Shown here: positions 16,885 to 23,447 of the stretch, one piece after another
How positions within the stretch are numbered: position 1 is the stretch's first letter
Layout of the letters: each line of letters opens with the position of its first letter
Assembly (NCBI GenBank): GCA_937915865.1
Contig: CALGIG010000028.1
Span: 1-23,447, forward strand
Source of the DNA: an uncultured Prolixibacteraceae bacterium
GTDB taxonomy: Bacteria > Bacteroidota > Bacteroidia > Bacteroidales > Prolixibacteraceae
Direction: 5' to 3'
DNA: 23,447 nt
Made by a program: the position numbers and the translations under genes
The notes under the pieces: generated by a model
Database searches by the model: none
What the model was told of the DNA's origin: nothing
What the model saw: only the letters and a program-made list of their open reading frames with translations

Positions 16885-16892
16885 TATCTTTG
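16885..16892 (+). promoter_or_regulatory. -7 box of the murB promoter
   Basis: TATCTTTG matches TAnnTTTG exactly and ends 16 nt before the murB ATG, giving a very short leader. No TTTG is seen at the expected -33 position (about 16858-16864 reads AGGTAAACG), so the promoter may be weak or activator-assisted. Confidence 0.5.
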
Positions 16893-16908
16893 CCCGAAAA
16901 TAATTCCG

Positions 16909-17928
16909 ATGATACGCGTTTACTCCGATTTCTCGCTGAAAAAGTACAACACTTTTAATATCGATGCAAAAGCCAAATACTACTTCGAATACACCGAAAC
17001 TGAGGATTTGGCCGAATTTCTGATGCGAAACAATGAGTGGCCTAATTGGAAACGACTGATCATTGGCGAAGGAAGCAATCTACTGTTTGTGAACGATTTC
17101 GACGGATTGGTGATTAATCCTAATATTCCCGGAATTCAGGTAGTACAAGAGGATCGAAACCGTGTTTGGATAGAAGCTGGTGCAGGTGTTATTTGGGACG
17201 AACTGGTTGACTTTGCTGTTTTTCACAATTTGGGCGGTATTGAAAACCTTTCGCTGATCCCCGGGAAAGTCGGCGCCACAGCAGTGCAAAACATTGGCGC
17301 GTATGGCATGGAAATCCAGAACCGGATAGAATCAGTTTCAGGTTTCGATTTGGAAACATTAACCGATTATACTATTGAAGCAGTTGATTGCCAGTTTGCC
17401 TACCGCAACAGCATTTTTAAAAATCGATTGAAAAACCGGTTTATTGTGACTTCGGTGGTTTTTAAACTTGATAAATTTCCGGAGTTTGTATTGAATTACG
17501 GCGACCTGAAAGCCGAGACCGAGAAACTGGGCAATATTACCCTTCGAAATATACGTAAAGCAGTTATCGGTATTCGTAAATCGAAACTGCCCGATCCAAA
17601 AGTTTTTGGCAACGCCGGAAGCTTTTTTAAAAACCCGATTGTTGAAACTTCTTTGGCAGAACAATTGCTGGCCGAAAACCCAGAAATGCCGCACTACCCT
17701 ACCACTGAAGGCAAAACCAAGCTGGCAGCGGGCTGGCTCATAGAACAATGCGGATGGAAAGGATTTCGCAATGGCAATACAGGTGTTCACGAGAAACAAG
17801 CATTGGTTTTGGTCAACTATGGAAATGCAACTGGAAAAGAAATTTTTGACCTTTCGGAAGAAATACGTCAATCGGTTCTGGAGAAATTTGATGTTGAATT
17901 GGAGCGGGAAGTGAACGTTATTAGGTAA
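16909..17928 (+). CDS. murB: UDP-N-acetylenolpyruvoylglucosamine reductase MurB
   Basis: The 339-aa product reduces UDP-GlcNAc-enolpyruvate to UDP-MurNAc with NADPH and FAD, the second committed step of peptidoglycan precursor synthesis in the cytosol. The FAD-binding type 2 domain shows GEGSNLL (53-59) and IPGKVGATAVQNIGAYG (117-133). AYRNSIF (164-170) contains the conserved Tyr-Arg pair. The catalytic Ser is S238 in NAGSFFKNP (235-243). The C-terminal LEREVNVI holds E334, equivalent to E. coli E325. Length and the Tyr-containing loop fit the type I (E. coli-like) form. Its stop lies 7 nt from that of the convergent metallo-beta-lactamase, with no terminator between. Confidence 0.96.
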   Translation: MIRVYSDFSLKKYNTFNIDAKAKYYFEYTETEDLAEFLMRNNEWPNWKRLIIGEGSNLLFVNDFDGLVINPNIPGIQVVQEDRNRVWIEAGAGVIWDELVDFAVFHNLGGIENLSLIPGKVGATAVQNIGAYGMEIQNRIESVSGFDLETLTDYTIEAVDCQFAYRNSIFKNRLKNRFIVTSVVFKLDKFPEFVLNYGDLKAETEKLGNITLRNIRKAVIGIRKSKLPDPKVFGNAGSFFKNPIVETSLAEQLLAENPEMPHYPTTEGKTKLAAGWLIEQCGWKGFRNGNTGVHEKQALVLVNYGNATGKEIFDLSEEIRQSVLEKFDVELEREVNVIR

Positions 17929-17935
17929 AAACTAC

Positions 17936-18736
17936 CTACTTTTTGAAAAGATCCAAAGTATGTTGTACCAAATCCATTCCACCCCAATTCCCGTGGTGTG
18001 GAATTACCAACTGTGCTGATGCATATTTTTCCTGAACTTTTTTTACAGAAACCGGCCATTCACTCATATTGGCATCACCAGTAAATCCCAGATTTGGACT
18101 TTCAAGTGATTTTACCATGCAGCCGCCAAACAGCAGATTCATCTCTTTTATATAAACAATCAGGTTATCAGGAGAATGCGACTCACCAGGGAAATATACA
18201 TCAAAACTCAGTTTTCCTTTTGTTATGAATAAGCCTTTTTCAATCGGGAAAACATGATCAGGTTTTGGAAATTCCATCCCAGAATAAGCATCCAGATACT
18301 TCTTCTGTTCTGGTTTTTGTAGCCAGCTTAACATCAGCTTTTTCGTTGCAGGCAAACGCTCGCTGATCAATTTGCAAGTTCGGTCCGACCCGTAAATCGG
18401 AATACGGTGCTTCAACAAACAACCCGTTCCGCCCATATTATCAGGATGAAAACCGGTTAAAATTGCCGTAACGTTCTTAGGCTTTATTTCCTTGCCGATA
18501 AACGTCAATATCTGTTCGGTAGCCTCGTTGGTATAAGGTGTATCAATCAAAACCACTTCTTTATCCGAAGCTTTCACAATCAGCGAATTCGATTCCCATG
18601 GGAAACTGTGTGTTACTACCCACACTTTTTCAGTCAATTGGCTTATCTTTAATTCCTGACTTAAAACTACTTCTTTCTGTGCAAAACAAGTGCAACTAAT
18701 TAAAAATGTAACAAATAGAATTGAGTAGTTTTTCAT
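17936..18736 (-). CDS. Subclass B1-like metallo-beta-lactamase with Gly in place of the first Zn1 His (SPS-1-like)
   Basis: The 266-aa exported protein has the B1 fold signature LIDTP (63-67). By standard B1 numbering the metal ligands are G95 (where H116 is expected, in TGFHPDNMGG), H97 (118), D99 (120), H187 (196, in PGESHSPDN), C206 (221, in LFGGCMVKS), K209 (224) and H248 (263, in IPHHGN). The Zn2 site (D, C, H) is intact and Zn1 keeps two histidines. Position 233, usually Asn, appears to be F218. A helical-looking insertion lies at about 124-152. From memory, SPS-1 of Sediminispirochaeta smaragdinae has a two-histidine Zn1 site and extended helices and hydrolyses carbapenems. The N-terminus can be read as Sec (cut before QKE) or lipoprotein (LISC, C15). 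It is the last gene of a four-gene unit. Activity on beta-lactams is inferred. Confidence 0.85.
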   Translation of the reverse strand: MKNYSILFVTFLISCTCFAQKEVVLSQELKISQLTEKVWVVTHSFPWESNSLIVKASDKEVVLIDTPYTNEATEQILTFIGKEIKPKNVTAILTGFHPDNMGGTGCLLKHRIPIYGSDRTCKLISERLPATKKLMLSWLQKPEQKKYLDAYSGMEFPKPDHVFPIEKGLFITKGKLSFDVYFPGESHSPDNLIVYIKEMNLLFGGCMVKSLESPNLGFTGDANMSEWPVSVKKVQEKYASAQLVIPHHGNWGGMDLVQHTLDLFKK

Positions 18737-18751
18737 AACACATGCTTTCTG

Positions 18752-19390
18752 CTATTGTTTTTTTGCGACAAAAATCAAGTCAATGGTGGTCGATCCATCA
18801 GGTTCCACATAATCCTGCTTGTCGAGTAGAAGTACCTTAAACCCGCATTTTTCAAACACTTCATGTAATTCAGTTTGTTTGTGATAATTGAAATAAATTT
18901 CCGTCTCTCCTGAAAAGCTAGTTTTCTCAAATCCAGCACGTTTCTCGTCGCCTTCCATCGTACTTAAGTAAATAACCCCACCTTCAACCAGAAGTGCAGC
19001 ACAATCAGCTATCAGTTTAGCCGCATCCAATTTCGAAAGGAATGGTAAACAAAAGGAGCACATAACCGCATCAAAAATTCCGTCCAGTTCTGAAATATTA
19101 CGTACGTCCATCACCTGAAAATCAACCTCGGGCAAAATTTTCCGAGCAAGCCCAATCATATTAGGCGCCAAATCAACTGCCAAAATATGGCTTTCAGGAA
19201 GCCTGTTTTTTAGAAATTTAGTTACATTACCCGGACCACAAGCTAATTCCAAAACAGAAGGGTTCGCAGTTTTTATCTGGTTTACGAAATAGGAAAGCTG
19301 ATTGTAATAACTGTTAATACCGTCAAAACGGCTGGCATATTCTTCAGCAAATTCATCAAATCGTTGTACCGAAATATCAAAATCATTCAT
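18752..19390 (-). CDS. Class I SAM-dependent methyltransferase
   Basis: The 212-aa cytosolic product has a Rossmann methyltransferase domain: motif I VLELACGPGNVT (46-57), the acidic ribose-binding D73 in LAVDLAPNM, DVRNISELDGIFDAVMCSFCLPFL for motifs II-III, and a C-terminal strand DLIFVAKK. Substrate-recognition features cannot be assigned, so the substrate is unknown. Its start overlaps the DUF2007 stop by 8 nt and the lactamase begins 15 nt after its stop, which indicates translational coupling in one operon. Confidence 0.88.
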   Translation of the reverse strand: MNDFDISVQRFDEFAEEYASRFDGINSYYNQLSYFVNQIKTANPSVLELACGPGNVTKFLKNRLPESHILAVDLAPNMIGLARKILPEVDFQVMDVRNISELDGIFDAVMCSFCLPFLSKLDAAKLIADCAALLVEGGVIYLSTMEGDEKRAGFEKTSFSGETEIYFNYHKQTELHEVFEKCGFKVLLLDKQDYVEPDGSTTIDLIFVAKKQ

Positions 19391-19646
19391 CTATGTTTTC
19401 AGTTGTTTCAGCTTGTTCGTACTGTGCAATTACTTCGCGGGCTTTTTCAACATCGAGGCTCGATACATAAATTTTTACAGGCCCGGCTCCGCCAGCATCA
19501 ACATTCCAGGGAGCCAAAACGCCCATCCGTTGATCTTTCAAAAACGACTCAATTTCAGCATTATCCAAAAGGCTCTTCACTAACATAGCCTGCCATTGGT
19601 CACCATCAAAAATCTCTACAGCTTTAATTTCCTCATCTGCTTTCAT
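19383..19646 (-). CDS. DUF2007 domain protein
   Basis: The small 87-aa protein has the DUF2007 pattern: a beta strand (IKAVEIFDGDQWQAMLVKSLLDNAEIESFL), a glycine-rich turn (VDAGGAGPVKIYV) and a helix (VEKAREVIAQYEQ). This ferredoxin-like fold resembles PII-type signalling domains and is thought to bind or sense rather than catalyse, but no function is proven. It lies 20 nt after the epimerase gene and overlaps the methyltransferase start by 8 nt. Confidence 0.85.
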   Translation of the reverse strand: MKADEEIKAVEIFDGDQWQAMLVKSLLDNAEIESFLKDQRMGVLAPWNVDAGGAGPVKIYVSSLDVEKAREVIAQYEQAETTENIDE

Positions 19647-19666
19647 AGTTGTTCAGTTAAATAGAG

Positions 19667-20773
19667 TTATCGAATAGTAAAACTTGTAAGTCTTTTCAAA
19701 TATTTAGTTTCCAAACTTGCTCCTAAACCCGGAACTTCGGGCATAGTAACCAATCCATTGGGTCCATACTTTATTCCTCCCGAAACCGGATCATCACAAA
19801 ACATCAAAGGAGTATCGAAATCGCAAAACCGGACATTGTCGCTGGTAAGGGCTAAATGCGCTGAAGCAGTGAAACCAATTCTGGATTCGAGAAAACCGCC
19901 AATTTGTAATTGCAAGTTAGCCTTTTCTGCCAGATTTATAATCTTTTGTGCTTTAAATAATCCTGCCGATTTGCCGAGTTTGATATTAAATGCTTTGCAC
20001 GAATTAAAATTGATCAAGCGCTTGGCGTCGTGGTGATCACAACACGATTCATCGGCCATAATCATCACAGCGCTTTCGCGACTTATTCTTGGTAAATCGG
20101 TATAATTCCAGCGGGCAATAGGTTCTTCACAAAACTGAATATTCAACCCGGCAAGTTCGTTAAGTACACGAATGGCAGAATCAGTATCCCATCCCTGGTT
20201 GGCATCAAGCCGTAACGGAATTTCATTTCCAATTTGTTTACGAATAGCTCGAACCCTTAAAATGTCCATCTCTGGGTTACTGCCTAATTTCACCTTAATA
20301 ACCTCAAAACCATGATTTTTAACTTCCTGAGCATCATCAACCATCTGCTGTGGTTCATTTATGCTAACAGTATAATCTGTTTTGAGTATCTTGTTGTTTC
20401 TACCTCCCAGAAAGGCATACAAAGGTAATCCACTGGCCTGAGAGGCAATATCGTACAAAGCAATGTCGAAAGCACTCTTGATACTCGAATTTCCATAAAT
20501 TGTCCGATCCATTATTTCTGAACAAGTATCAATATCAAGCGGATTACGACCAACCAGAGATTTAGCAAGATAATTGGCAACCACATAACAGGTTTCCATA
20601 CTTTCACCATTTATAGCCATAAATGGACTACATTCCCCAAAACCATCAAAATCTTCATCTGTTCTTATTCTAACAACTACATTTTCAGCATATTCAAACG
20701 AGCCAAGCGAAATAATAAAAGGCTTTTTTAGTTTAACCGGAAATTTGTAAACTTCTATCTGGGTAATCTTCAT
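19667..20773 (-). CDS. Dipeptide epimerase of the enolase superfamily (probably L-Ala-D/L-Glu epimerase)
   Basis: The 368-aa product belongs to the muconate-lactonizing subgroup. It carries the acid/base pair K160-V-K162, metal ligands D190 (RLDANQG), E216 (FCEEP) and D241 (MADES), the opposite base K265 (NIKLGKS), and the D318-F-D320 motif that in dipeptide epimerases binds the substrate amino group. Spacing matches the well-studied L-Ala-D/L-Glu epimerases, which convert the murein dipeptide so it can be degraded. Exact dipeptide preference varies in this family and cannot be read here. The frame is open to a TTG at 20806, but that lies on the promoter box; the ATG at 20773 (MKITQIEVYKFPV) is the family start. 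It is the first gene of the unit that ends in the metallo-beta-lactamase. Confidence 0.9.
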   Translation of the reverse strand: MKITQIEVYKFPVKLKKPFIISLGSFEYAENVVVRIRTDEDFDGFGECSPFMAINGESMETCYVVANYLAKSLVGRNPLDIDTCSEIMDRTIYGNSSIKSAFDIALYDIASQASGLPLYAFLGGRNNKILKTDYTVSINEPQQMVDDAQEVKNHGFEVIKVKLGSNPEMDILRVRAIRKQIGNEIPLRLDANQGWDTDSAIRVLNELAGLNIQFCEEPIARWNYTDLPRISRESAVMIMADESCCDHHDAKRLINFNSCKAFNIKLGKSAGLFKAQKIINLAEKANLQLQIGGFLESRIGFTASAHLALTSDNVRFCDFDTPLMFCDDPVSGGIKYGPNGLVTMPEVPGLGASLETKYLKRLTSFTIR

Positions 20774-20803
20774 TGCTTCTGAATTGATTGTGCTAACATA
20801 ATT

Positions 20804-20831
20804 CAAAACTACTATTTATATAGTAACCAAT
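20804..20831 (-). promoter_or_regulatory. Promoter of the epimerase-to-lactamase operon
   Basis: TAGTTTTG on the minus strand (20811-20804) matches TAnnTTTG. An ATTG string (20831-20828) lies 16 nt upstream as a partial -33 element. It predicts a start near 20797 and a leader of about 24 nt to the ATG at 20773. The downstream genes have gaps of at most 20 nt and no further promoter box, so this probably drives all four. Confidence 0.6.
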
Positions 20832-20893
20832 GATAGGTTAACAAGAATTAATTACAGAAATATAATATTTCGGGAGCTCCATTAATATGCAAG

Positions 20894-20934
20894 AAGCGGT
20901 CATTCCAACAATAATTTTGCCTGAATGACCGCTT
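20894..20934 (-). terminator. Strong hairpin after creD
   Basis: AAGCGGTCATTC (20894-20905) and GAATGACCGCTT (20923-20934) form a perfect 12-bp stem with a 17-nt loop. On the minus strand it is followed by only CTTCTT, a weak T tract; on the plus strand by TTTT. It most likely ends the creD transcript (stop at 20953) and separates it from the epimerase promoter. Confidence 0.65.
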
Positions 20935-20952
20935 TTGATCTAAATACTAACT

Positions 20953-22260
20953 CTATTGTCCAGAGTACCATTTGATTTGCTGCGAAGCCCTCATAACTAT
21001 AGCCAATATTACGAACAAACCAATGCTCCCTGCAAGCAGAGCATAATCCTGAAGTTGCAAAATGGTGAATAAAAATAGGTAAAGTCCTGTTTGTAACAGT
21101 GTTACCCAGCCCATCAATTTTATATCTTTCAAAATTGAAAATGAATACCACGATATTAAAGCTGTTACTGCCAGCGACGAAACCAGATATGCTGCGTTAA
21201 ATCCGATTTGCTCACCAATAGAAGTAAGTAAAGCATAAAAAATAAGCAAAGCAAAAGCCACCAGCGAATACTGGAACGGGTGAATGCGTGTCTGACTTTT
21301 GATTTCGATGAAAATGAAAATGATGAAATTCAGTGCGATAAACAGAATGGCATACTTCACCGAACGCATCGACTTTTGATAATGATCAACCGGGATAAGC
21401 AACTCAACTCCTAATGTAGCCTCGTGCGTGTTGAATTTGCTGCCTGCCCACTGCTGCGGAAAATTGCGGTTCAAATGCGTTACGCGCCAGTCGGCATTGA
21501 AACCCGAGACAGTTACATTACGGTTTTCAGGCAGAAATGCACCTGTAAAACTGGGTTGGCTCCAGTTCGATTTCATAACCACTTCCGAGGTTTTGCCCAG
21601 CGGTTCAACCGACAAATCTTCAGAACCATTCAGCACCAGCTCCATCTCGAAATTGAGCGGCTGTTTCAGATCAATTTTTCCGGCTTTTACCGTGATTCCC
21701 GACTTAAATAAATCGGTGTCAGCCACGCCCGGTTCAACGGCGCAATGCTGCCCGTTCACGATCAACTCCGGAAGATTTTTGATGCCGCGCATATCCGAAA
21801 TCCCGATCGTGAAATAAGCGGCATCCCAGTTGTACTGCGCATTCTGAAGCTCCAGTTGTGAGCCGTCGGGTTGCGCAAATGAACCTCTCATGCTTAGTTT
21901 TCCTTCGTAAACCACCACCTCATAAATGCCGCGCTTCCGCTTTTCGGGCAAAAGTTCGCCGCTGGTCTTCAACGTTTCAGGCAAAAAATGCGCGATGCCT
22001 TTTCGGTCAATTGTTCCCTGCCCGTTTTCATTTTGCTCCTGAACAGTAAATGGCACATTCAGCACCGGACCGGCAACCACCTGTTTGCCACCCCATTGCG
22101 CATAAAGTTCTTGTTTTACCTGCTCGCTCAACGCAATTCGCTCGCGAATGAGCTCCTGAATAAAAAACGACGGAATCAGCAGCACAAGGGCCAGTCCCAT
22201 CACGACGATCATTTTAACACTGTAACTATTCAGAAAATTTTGAATTTGTTTTGTTTCCAT
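20953..22260 (-). CDS. creD: CreD-family inner-membrane protein
   Basis: The 435-aa protein has the CreD layout: one N-terminal transmembrane helix (about 17-36, MIVVMGLALVLLIPSFFI), a large extracytoplasmic domain (about 40-297) and a C-terminal membrane domain with several helices (about 302-425). Family blocks include LYAQWGGKQVVAGPVLNVPF and KYAILFIALNFIIFIFIE. In enterobacteria and Aeromonas creD belongs to the CreBC regulon, which is linked to envelope integrity and beta-lactamase response; its molecular activity is unresolved. Here no CreBC system is adjacent; a winged-helix regulator precedes it by 54 nt. The gene looks more GC-rich than the left half of the window. Confidence 0.93.
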   Translation of the reverse strand: METKQIQNFLNSYSVKMIVVMGLALVLLIPSFFIQELIRERIALSEQVKQELYAQWGGKQVVAGPVLNVPFTVQEQNENGQGTIDRKGIAHFLPETLKTSGELLPEKRKRGIYEVVVYEGKLSMRGSFAQPDGSQLELQNAQYNWDAAYFTIGISDMRGIKNLPELIVNGQHCAVEPGVADTDLFKSGITVKAGKIDLKQPLNFEMELVLNGSEDLSVEPLGKTSEVVMKSNWSQPSFTGAFLPENRNVTVSGFNADWRVTHLNRNFPQQWAGSKFNTHEATLGVELLIPVDHYQKSMRSVKYAILFIALNFIIFIFIEIKSQTRIHPFQYSLVAFALLIFYALLTSIGEQIGFNAAYLVSSLAVTALISWYSFSILKDIKLMGWVTLLQTGLYLFLFTILQLQDYALLAGSIGLFVILAIVMRASQQIKWYSGQ

Positions 22261-22314
22261 AGCTTTGAGATTATTAAAAGTACTTTGAATTTCAAAGTTT
22301 ATAATTAAAAAAAT

Positions 22315-22611
22315 TTACTGGTTATTAATGAGTTGTTTGAGCGCCGCTAAATGCTGGCGAAACAAATCCTTTCCCTGCTCCGTCGCGCGGTACGTTGTAC
22401 TGGGTTTCCGGCCAACAAATTGCTTCGAAACAACAATAATTTCCTGCTGTTCCAGGGCTTTCAGGTGACTGGCCAGGTTTCCGTCGGTCAGTTCGAGCAG
22501 TTCCTTCAGGGCATTGAAATCGAGCGTGTCGTTCACCATGAGTGCCGACATGATTCCAAGCCTGATGCGACTTTCGAACACTTTCTGCAGATTTGAAATT
22601 GGATTTTTCAC
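22315..22611 (-). CDS. Small winged-helix transcriptional regulator, GTG start
   Basis: The 98-aa product is a single winged-helix domain of the ArsR/MarR-like group often found beside creD in Bacteroidota. RIRLGIMSALMVNDTLDFNALKELLELTDGNLASHLKALEQQEII gives the recognition helix-turn-helix (about 30-60), and VSKQFVGRKPSTTYRATEQG the wing. It has no metal-binding cysteines and no ligand domain, so it probably acts as a dimeric repressor or activator of creD (inference). The start is GTG at 22611; an upstream in-frame TAA excludes any ATG further out. Confidence 0.88.
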   Translation of the reverse strand: MKNPISNLQKVFESRIRLGIMSALMVNDTLDFNALKELLELTDGNLASHLKALEQQEIIVVSKQFVGRKPSTTYRATEQGKDLFRQHLAALKQLINNQ

Positions 22612-22614
22612 CAG

Positions 22615-22680
22615 AATTTATTTACTATTTGACTATTTACAATTTACTATTTGAGTGCGGAGTGCGGAGTTCGAAGTTGA
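22615..22680. repeat. Copy A of the dispersed repeat plus heptad words
   Basis: From 22621 the sequence reads as words TTTACTA, TTTGACTA, TTTACAA, TTTACTA, then GAGTGCG (22653-22659), GAGTGCG (22660-22666), GAGTTCG (22667-22673) and AAGTTGA. The part 22628-22657 matches the minus strand of 5514-5484. Functional meaning is unknown. No promoter box for the regulator is seen here. Confidence 0.6.
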
Positions 22681-22700
22681 AAACGATACGGGTTGCGGGC

Positions 22701-22759
22701 TAAATTGTCAAATTGCTAAATTGTTTAAACCATTCAGCCATTTAACTATACAACCATTT
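22701..22759. repeat. Degenerate octamer array
   Basis: Consecutive 8-nt words: TAAATTGT, CAAATTGC, TAAATTGT (22701-22724), a 3-nt step, then AACCATTC, AGCCATTT, AACTATAC, AACCATTT (22728-22759). The phase is exact inside each block. With 22615-22680 it makes most of the 230-bp gap before the membrane-protein gene. No ORF covers it. Confidence 0.6.
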
Positions 22760-22812
22760 TAAATCCAGTTTCCATTCTCCCTTTCCTCCATGCTCCCCGC
22801 CCCTTGCTAACT

Positions 22813-22841
22813 CTGCCTTCGACTGCTTCGCGCTCAGGCAG
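22813..22841 (-). terminator. Hairpin directly after the membrane-protein stop
   Basis: CTGCCT (22813-22818) and AGGCAG (22836-22841) flank a 17-nt loop and touch the TAG at 22844-22842. There is no T tract on the minus strand. The loop contains GAGCGCGAAGCAGTCGA, close to the TGAGCGCAGTCGAAGG type of motif that recurs in many bacterial genomes. It may be a REP-like element or a weak terminator. Confidence 0.4.
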
Positions 22842-23447
22842 CTAGCGCTCATACCTCCTCCACATCACCACACCATAAACCAGATGCAACACACCAAAAC
22901 CCAGTGCCCAGAACAGGATTCCGTACGACGCAAAAATTCCAGCAAAAAAACCAAAAATCAGTTGGCCCATACCCAGCAAATGAATTTCTCCGGAAGTGAA
23001 TTTGCCCGCGTTGATCAGCGCCAGTCCGTAGAAAATCAGCATGGCCGAAGCCACCAAATCAATGCTGTTGCGCGAAACCAAAATCAGCACAAATATTCCT
23101 CCTGAAACGATTGGAATCAGCAAATGCGTCAACACCCGTTTGGTGGAGCTTGTCCAGAATTTCTGCCTGGCCTTTTGTGCTTTCCGGTACGAAAACCAGA
23201 TGGCGGCAACCCCAGCTAAAAGCAGCACAACTAGCGCAACAATTCCTAAACTGATCGTCAGGCTGTTTACGGGTGAACCACCAGCGGTGCACAAAAATTC
23301 GTCGTAGTGAATCCTTCCGGAGTCCAGAACGACAAACCAGGCAATGGCCGCACCAATCAAAGCACAGGTGCCGGCAAAAAAGCCTGCCCAACTATTGAGC
23401 AACATAAACTTCGACGACCGTTCCATGATTTCACGGATGGCCTGAAT
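22842..23447 (-). CDS. Multi-pass membrane protein, 5' end beyond the window
   Basis: At least 201 residues are visible. The frame has an ATG at 23426, but it stays open for seven more codons (IQAIREI) to the window edge. The helix IQAIREIMERSSKFM, followed by LNSWAGFFAGTCALIGAAIAW, reads as one continuous start region, so the true start is probably off the edge. About five to six hydrophobic helices are present: near 23395-23330, 23275-23215, 23130-23070, 23065-23000 and 22960-22870. No catalytic motif is seen. It lies upstream of the winged-helix gene and creD on the same strand, 230 nt away. Similar proteins of unknown function occur next to creD regulators in Bacteroidota (recollection). 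Function is unknown. Confidence 0.8.
   Translation of the reverse strand: MQAIREIMERSSKFMLLNSWAGFFAGTCALIGAAIAWFVVLDSGRIHYDEFLCTAGGSPVNSLTISLGIVALVVLLLAGVAAIWFSYRKAQKARQKFWTSSTKRVLTHLLIPIVSGGIFVLILVSRNSIDLVASAMLIFYGLALINAGKFTSGEIHLLGMGQLIFGFFAGIFASYGILFWALGFGVLHLVYGVVMWRRYER

Noticed and set aside
17359..17871. 170-codon minus-strand ORF antisense to murB
   Set aside because: MurB motifs are intact on the plus strand; the antisense product is a Phe/Cys-rich low-complexity string with no motif.
20774..20806. Epimerase start at the TTG at 20806
   Set aside because: The TTG overlaps the TAnnTTTG box; the ATG at 20773 matches the family start.
21424..21817. Plus-strand ORFs of 95 and 129 codons inside creD
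   Set aside because: They are antisense to the well-supported CreD frame and have no domain-like features.

Overview
The window looks like a chromosomal housekeeping segment from a member of the Bacteroidota, probably in or near the Bacteroidales/Marinilabiliales. This rests on four things: a short RpoD of 286 aa lacking region 1.1; several promoters of the Bacteroidota type (TTTG, about 20 nt, then TAnnTTTG); weak or absent Shine-Dalgarno sequences; and a conserved TPR protein/beta-barrel pair. The genus is inference. I see no insertion sequence, phage, CRISPR array, tRNA or rRNA.

Layout. 1-4854: a terminator for something off the left edge, then rpoD with its terminator and a near-perfect promoter, a DegP/HtrA periplasmic protease, and a divergent AT-rich orphan histidine kinase with a periplasmic Cache-type sensor. 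4851-7806: a LOG-family phosphoribohydrolase whose stop codon overlaps that of the kinase, then gyrB with a leader of about 170 nt. 7712-12657: a two-gene unit of an exported TPR protein (about 1025 aa) and an outer-membrane beta-barrel protein (586 aa). 12884-14257: divergent ftsE followed by a DUF2461 gene. 14273-16828: a 7TM-type histidine kinase and a glycosyltransferase. 16909-20773: murB converging on a four-gene minus-strand unit (dipeptide epimerase, DUF2007 protein, methyltransferase, B1-like metallo-beta-lactamase). 20953-23447: creD, a small winged-helix regulator, and a membrane protein cut by the right edge.

How the genes fit together. The right half is rich in cell-wall and beta-lactam-related functions: MurB (precursor synthesis), a probable L-Ala-D/L-Glu epimerase (muropeptide recycling), a secreted B1-type metallo-beta-lactamase and CreD with its own regulator. 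The lactamase has Gly where the first Zn1 histidine should be, the pattern I recall for SPS-1 of Sediminispirochaeta. This is the best candidate for an under-described functional unit.

The most unusual DNA-level features are a perfect 16-bp-arm palindrome lying in frame inside the glycosyltransferase gene, like a palindromic element that entered a coding sequence; a dispersed intergenic repeat of about 30 nt present twice in opposite orientation; and an intergenic stretch at 22615-22759 built from successive 7- and 8-nt degenerate words.
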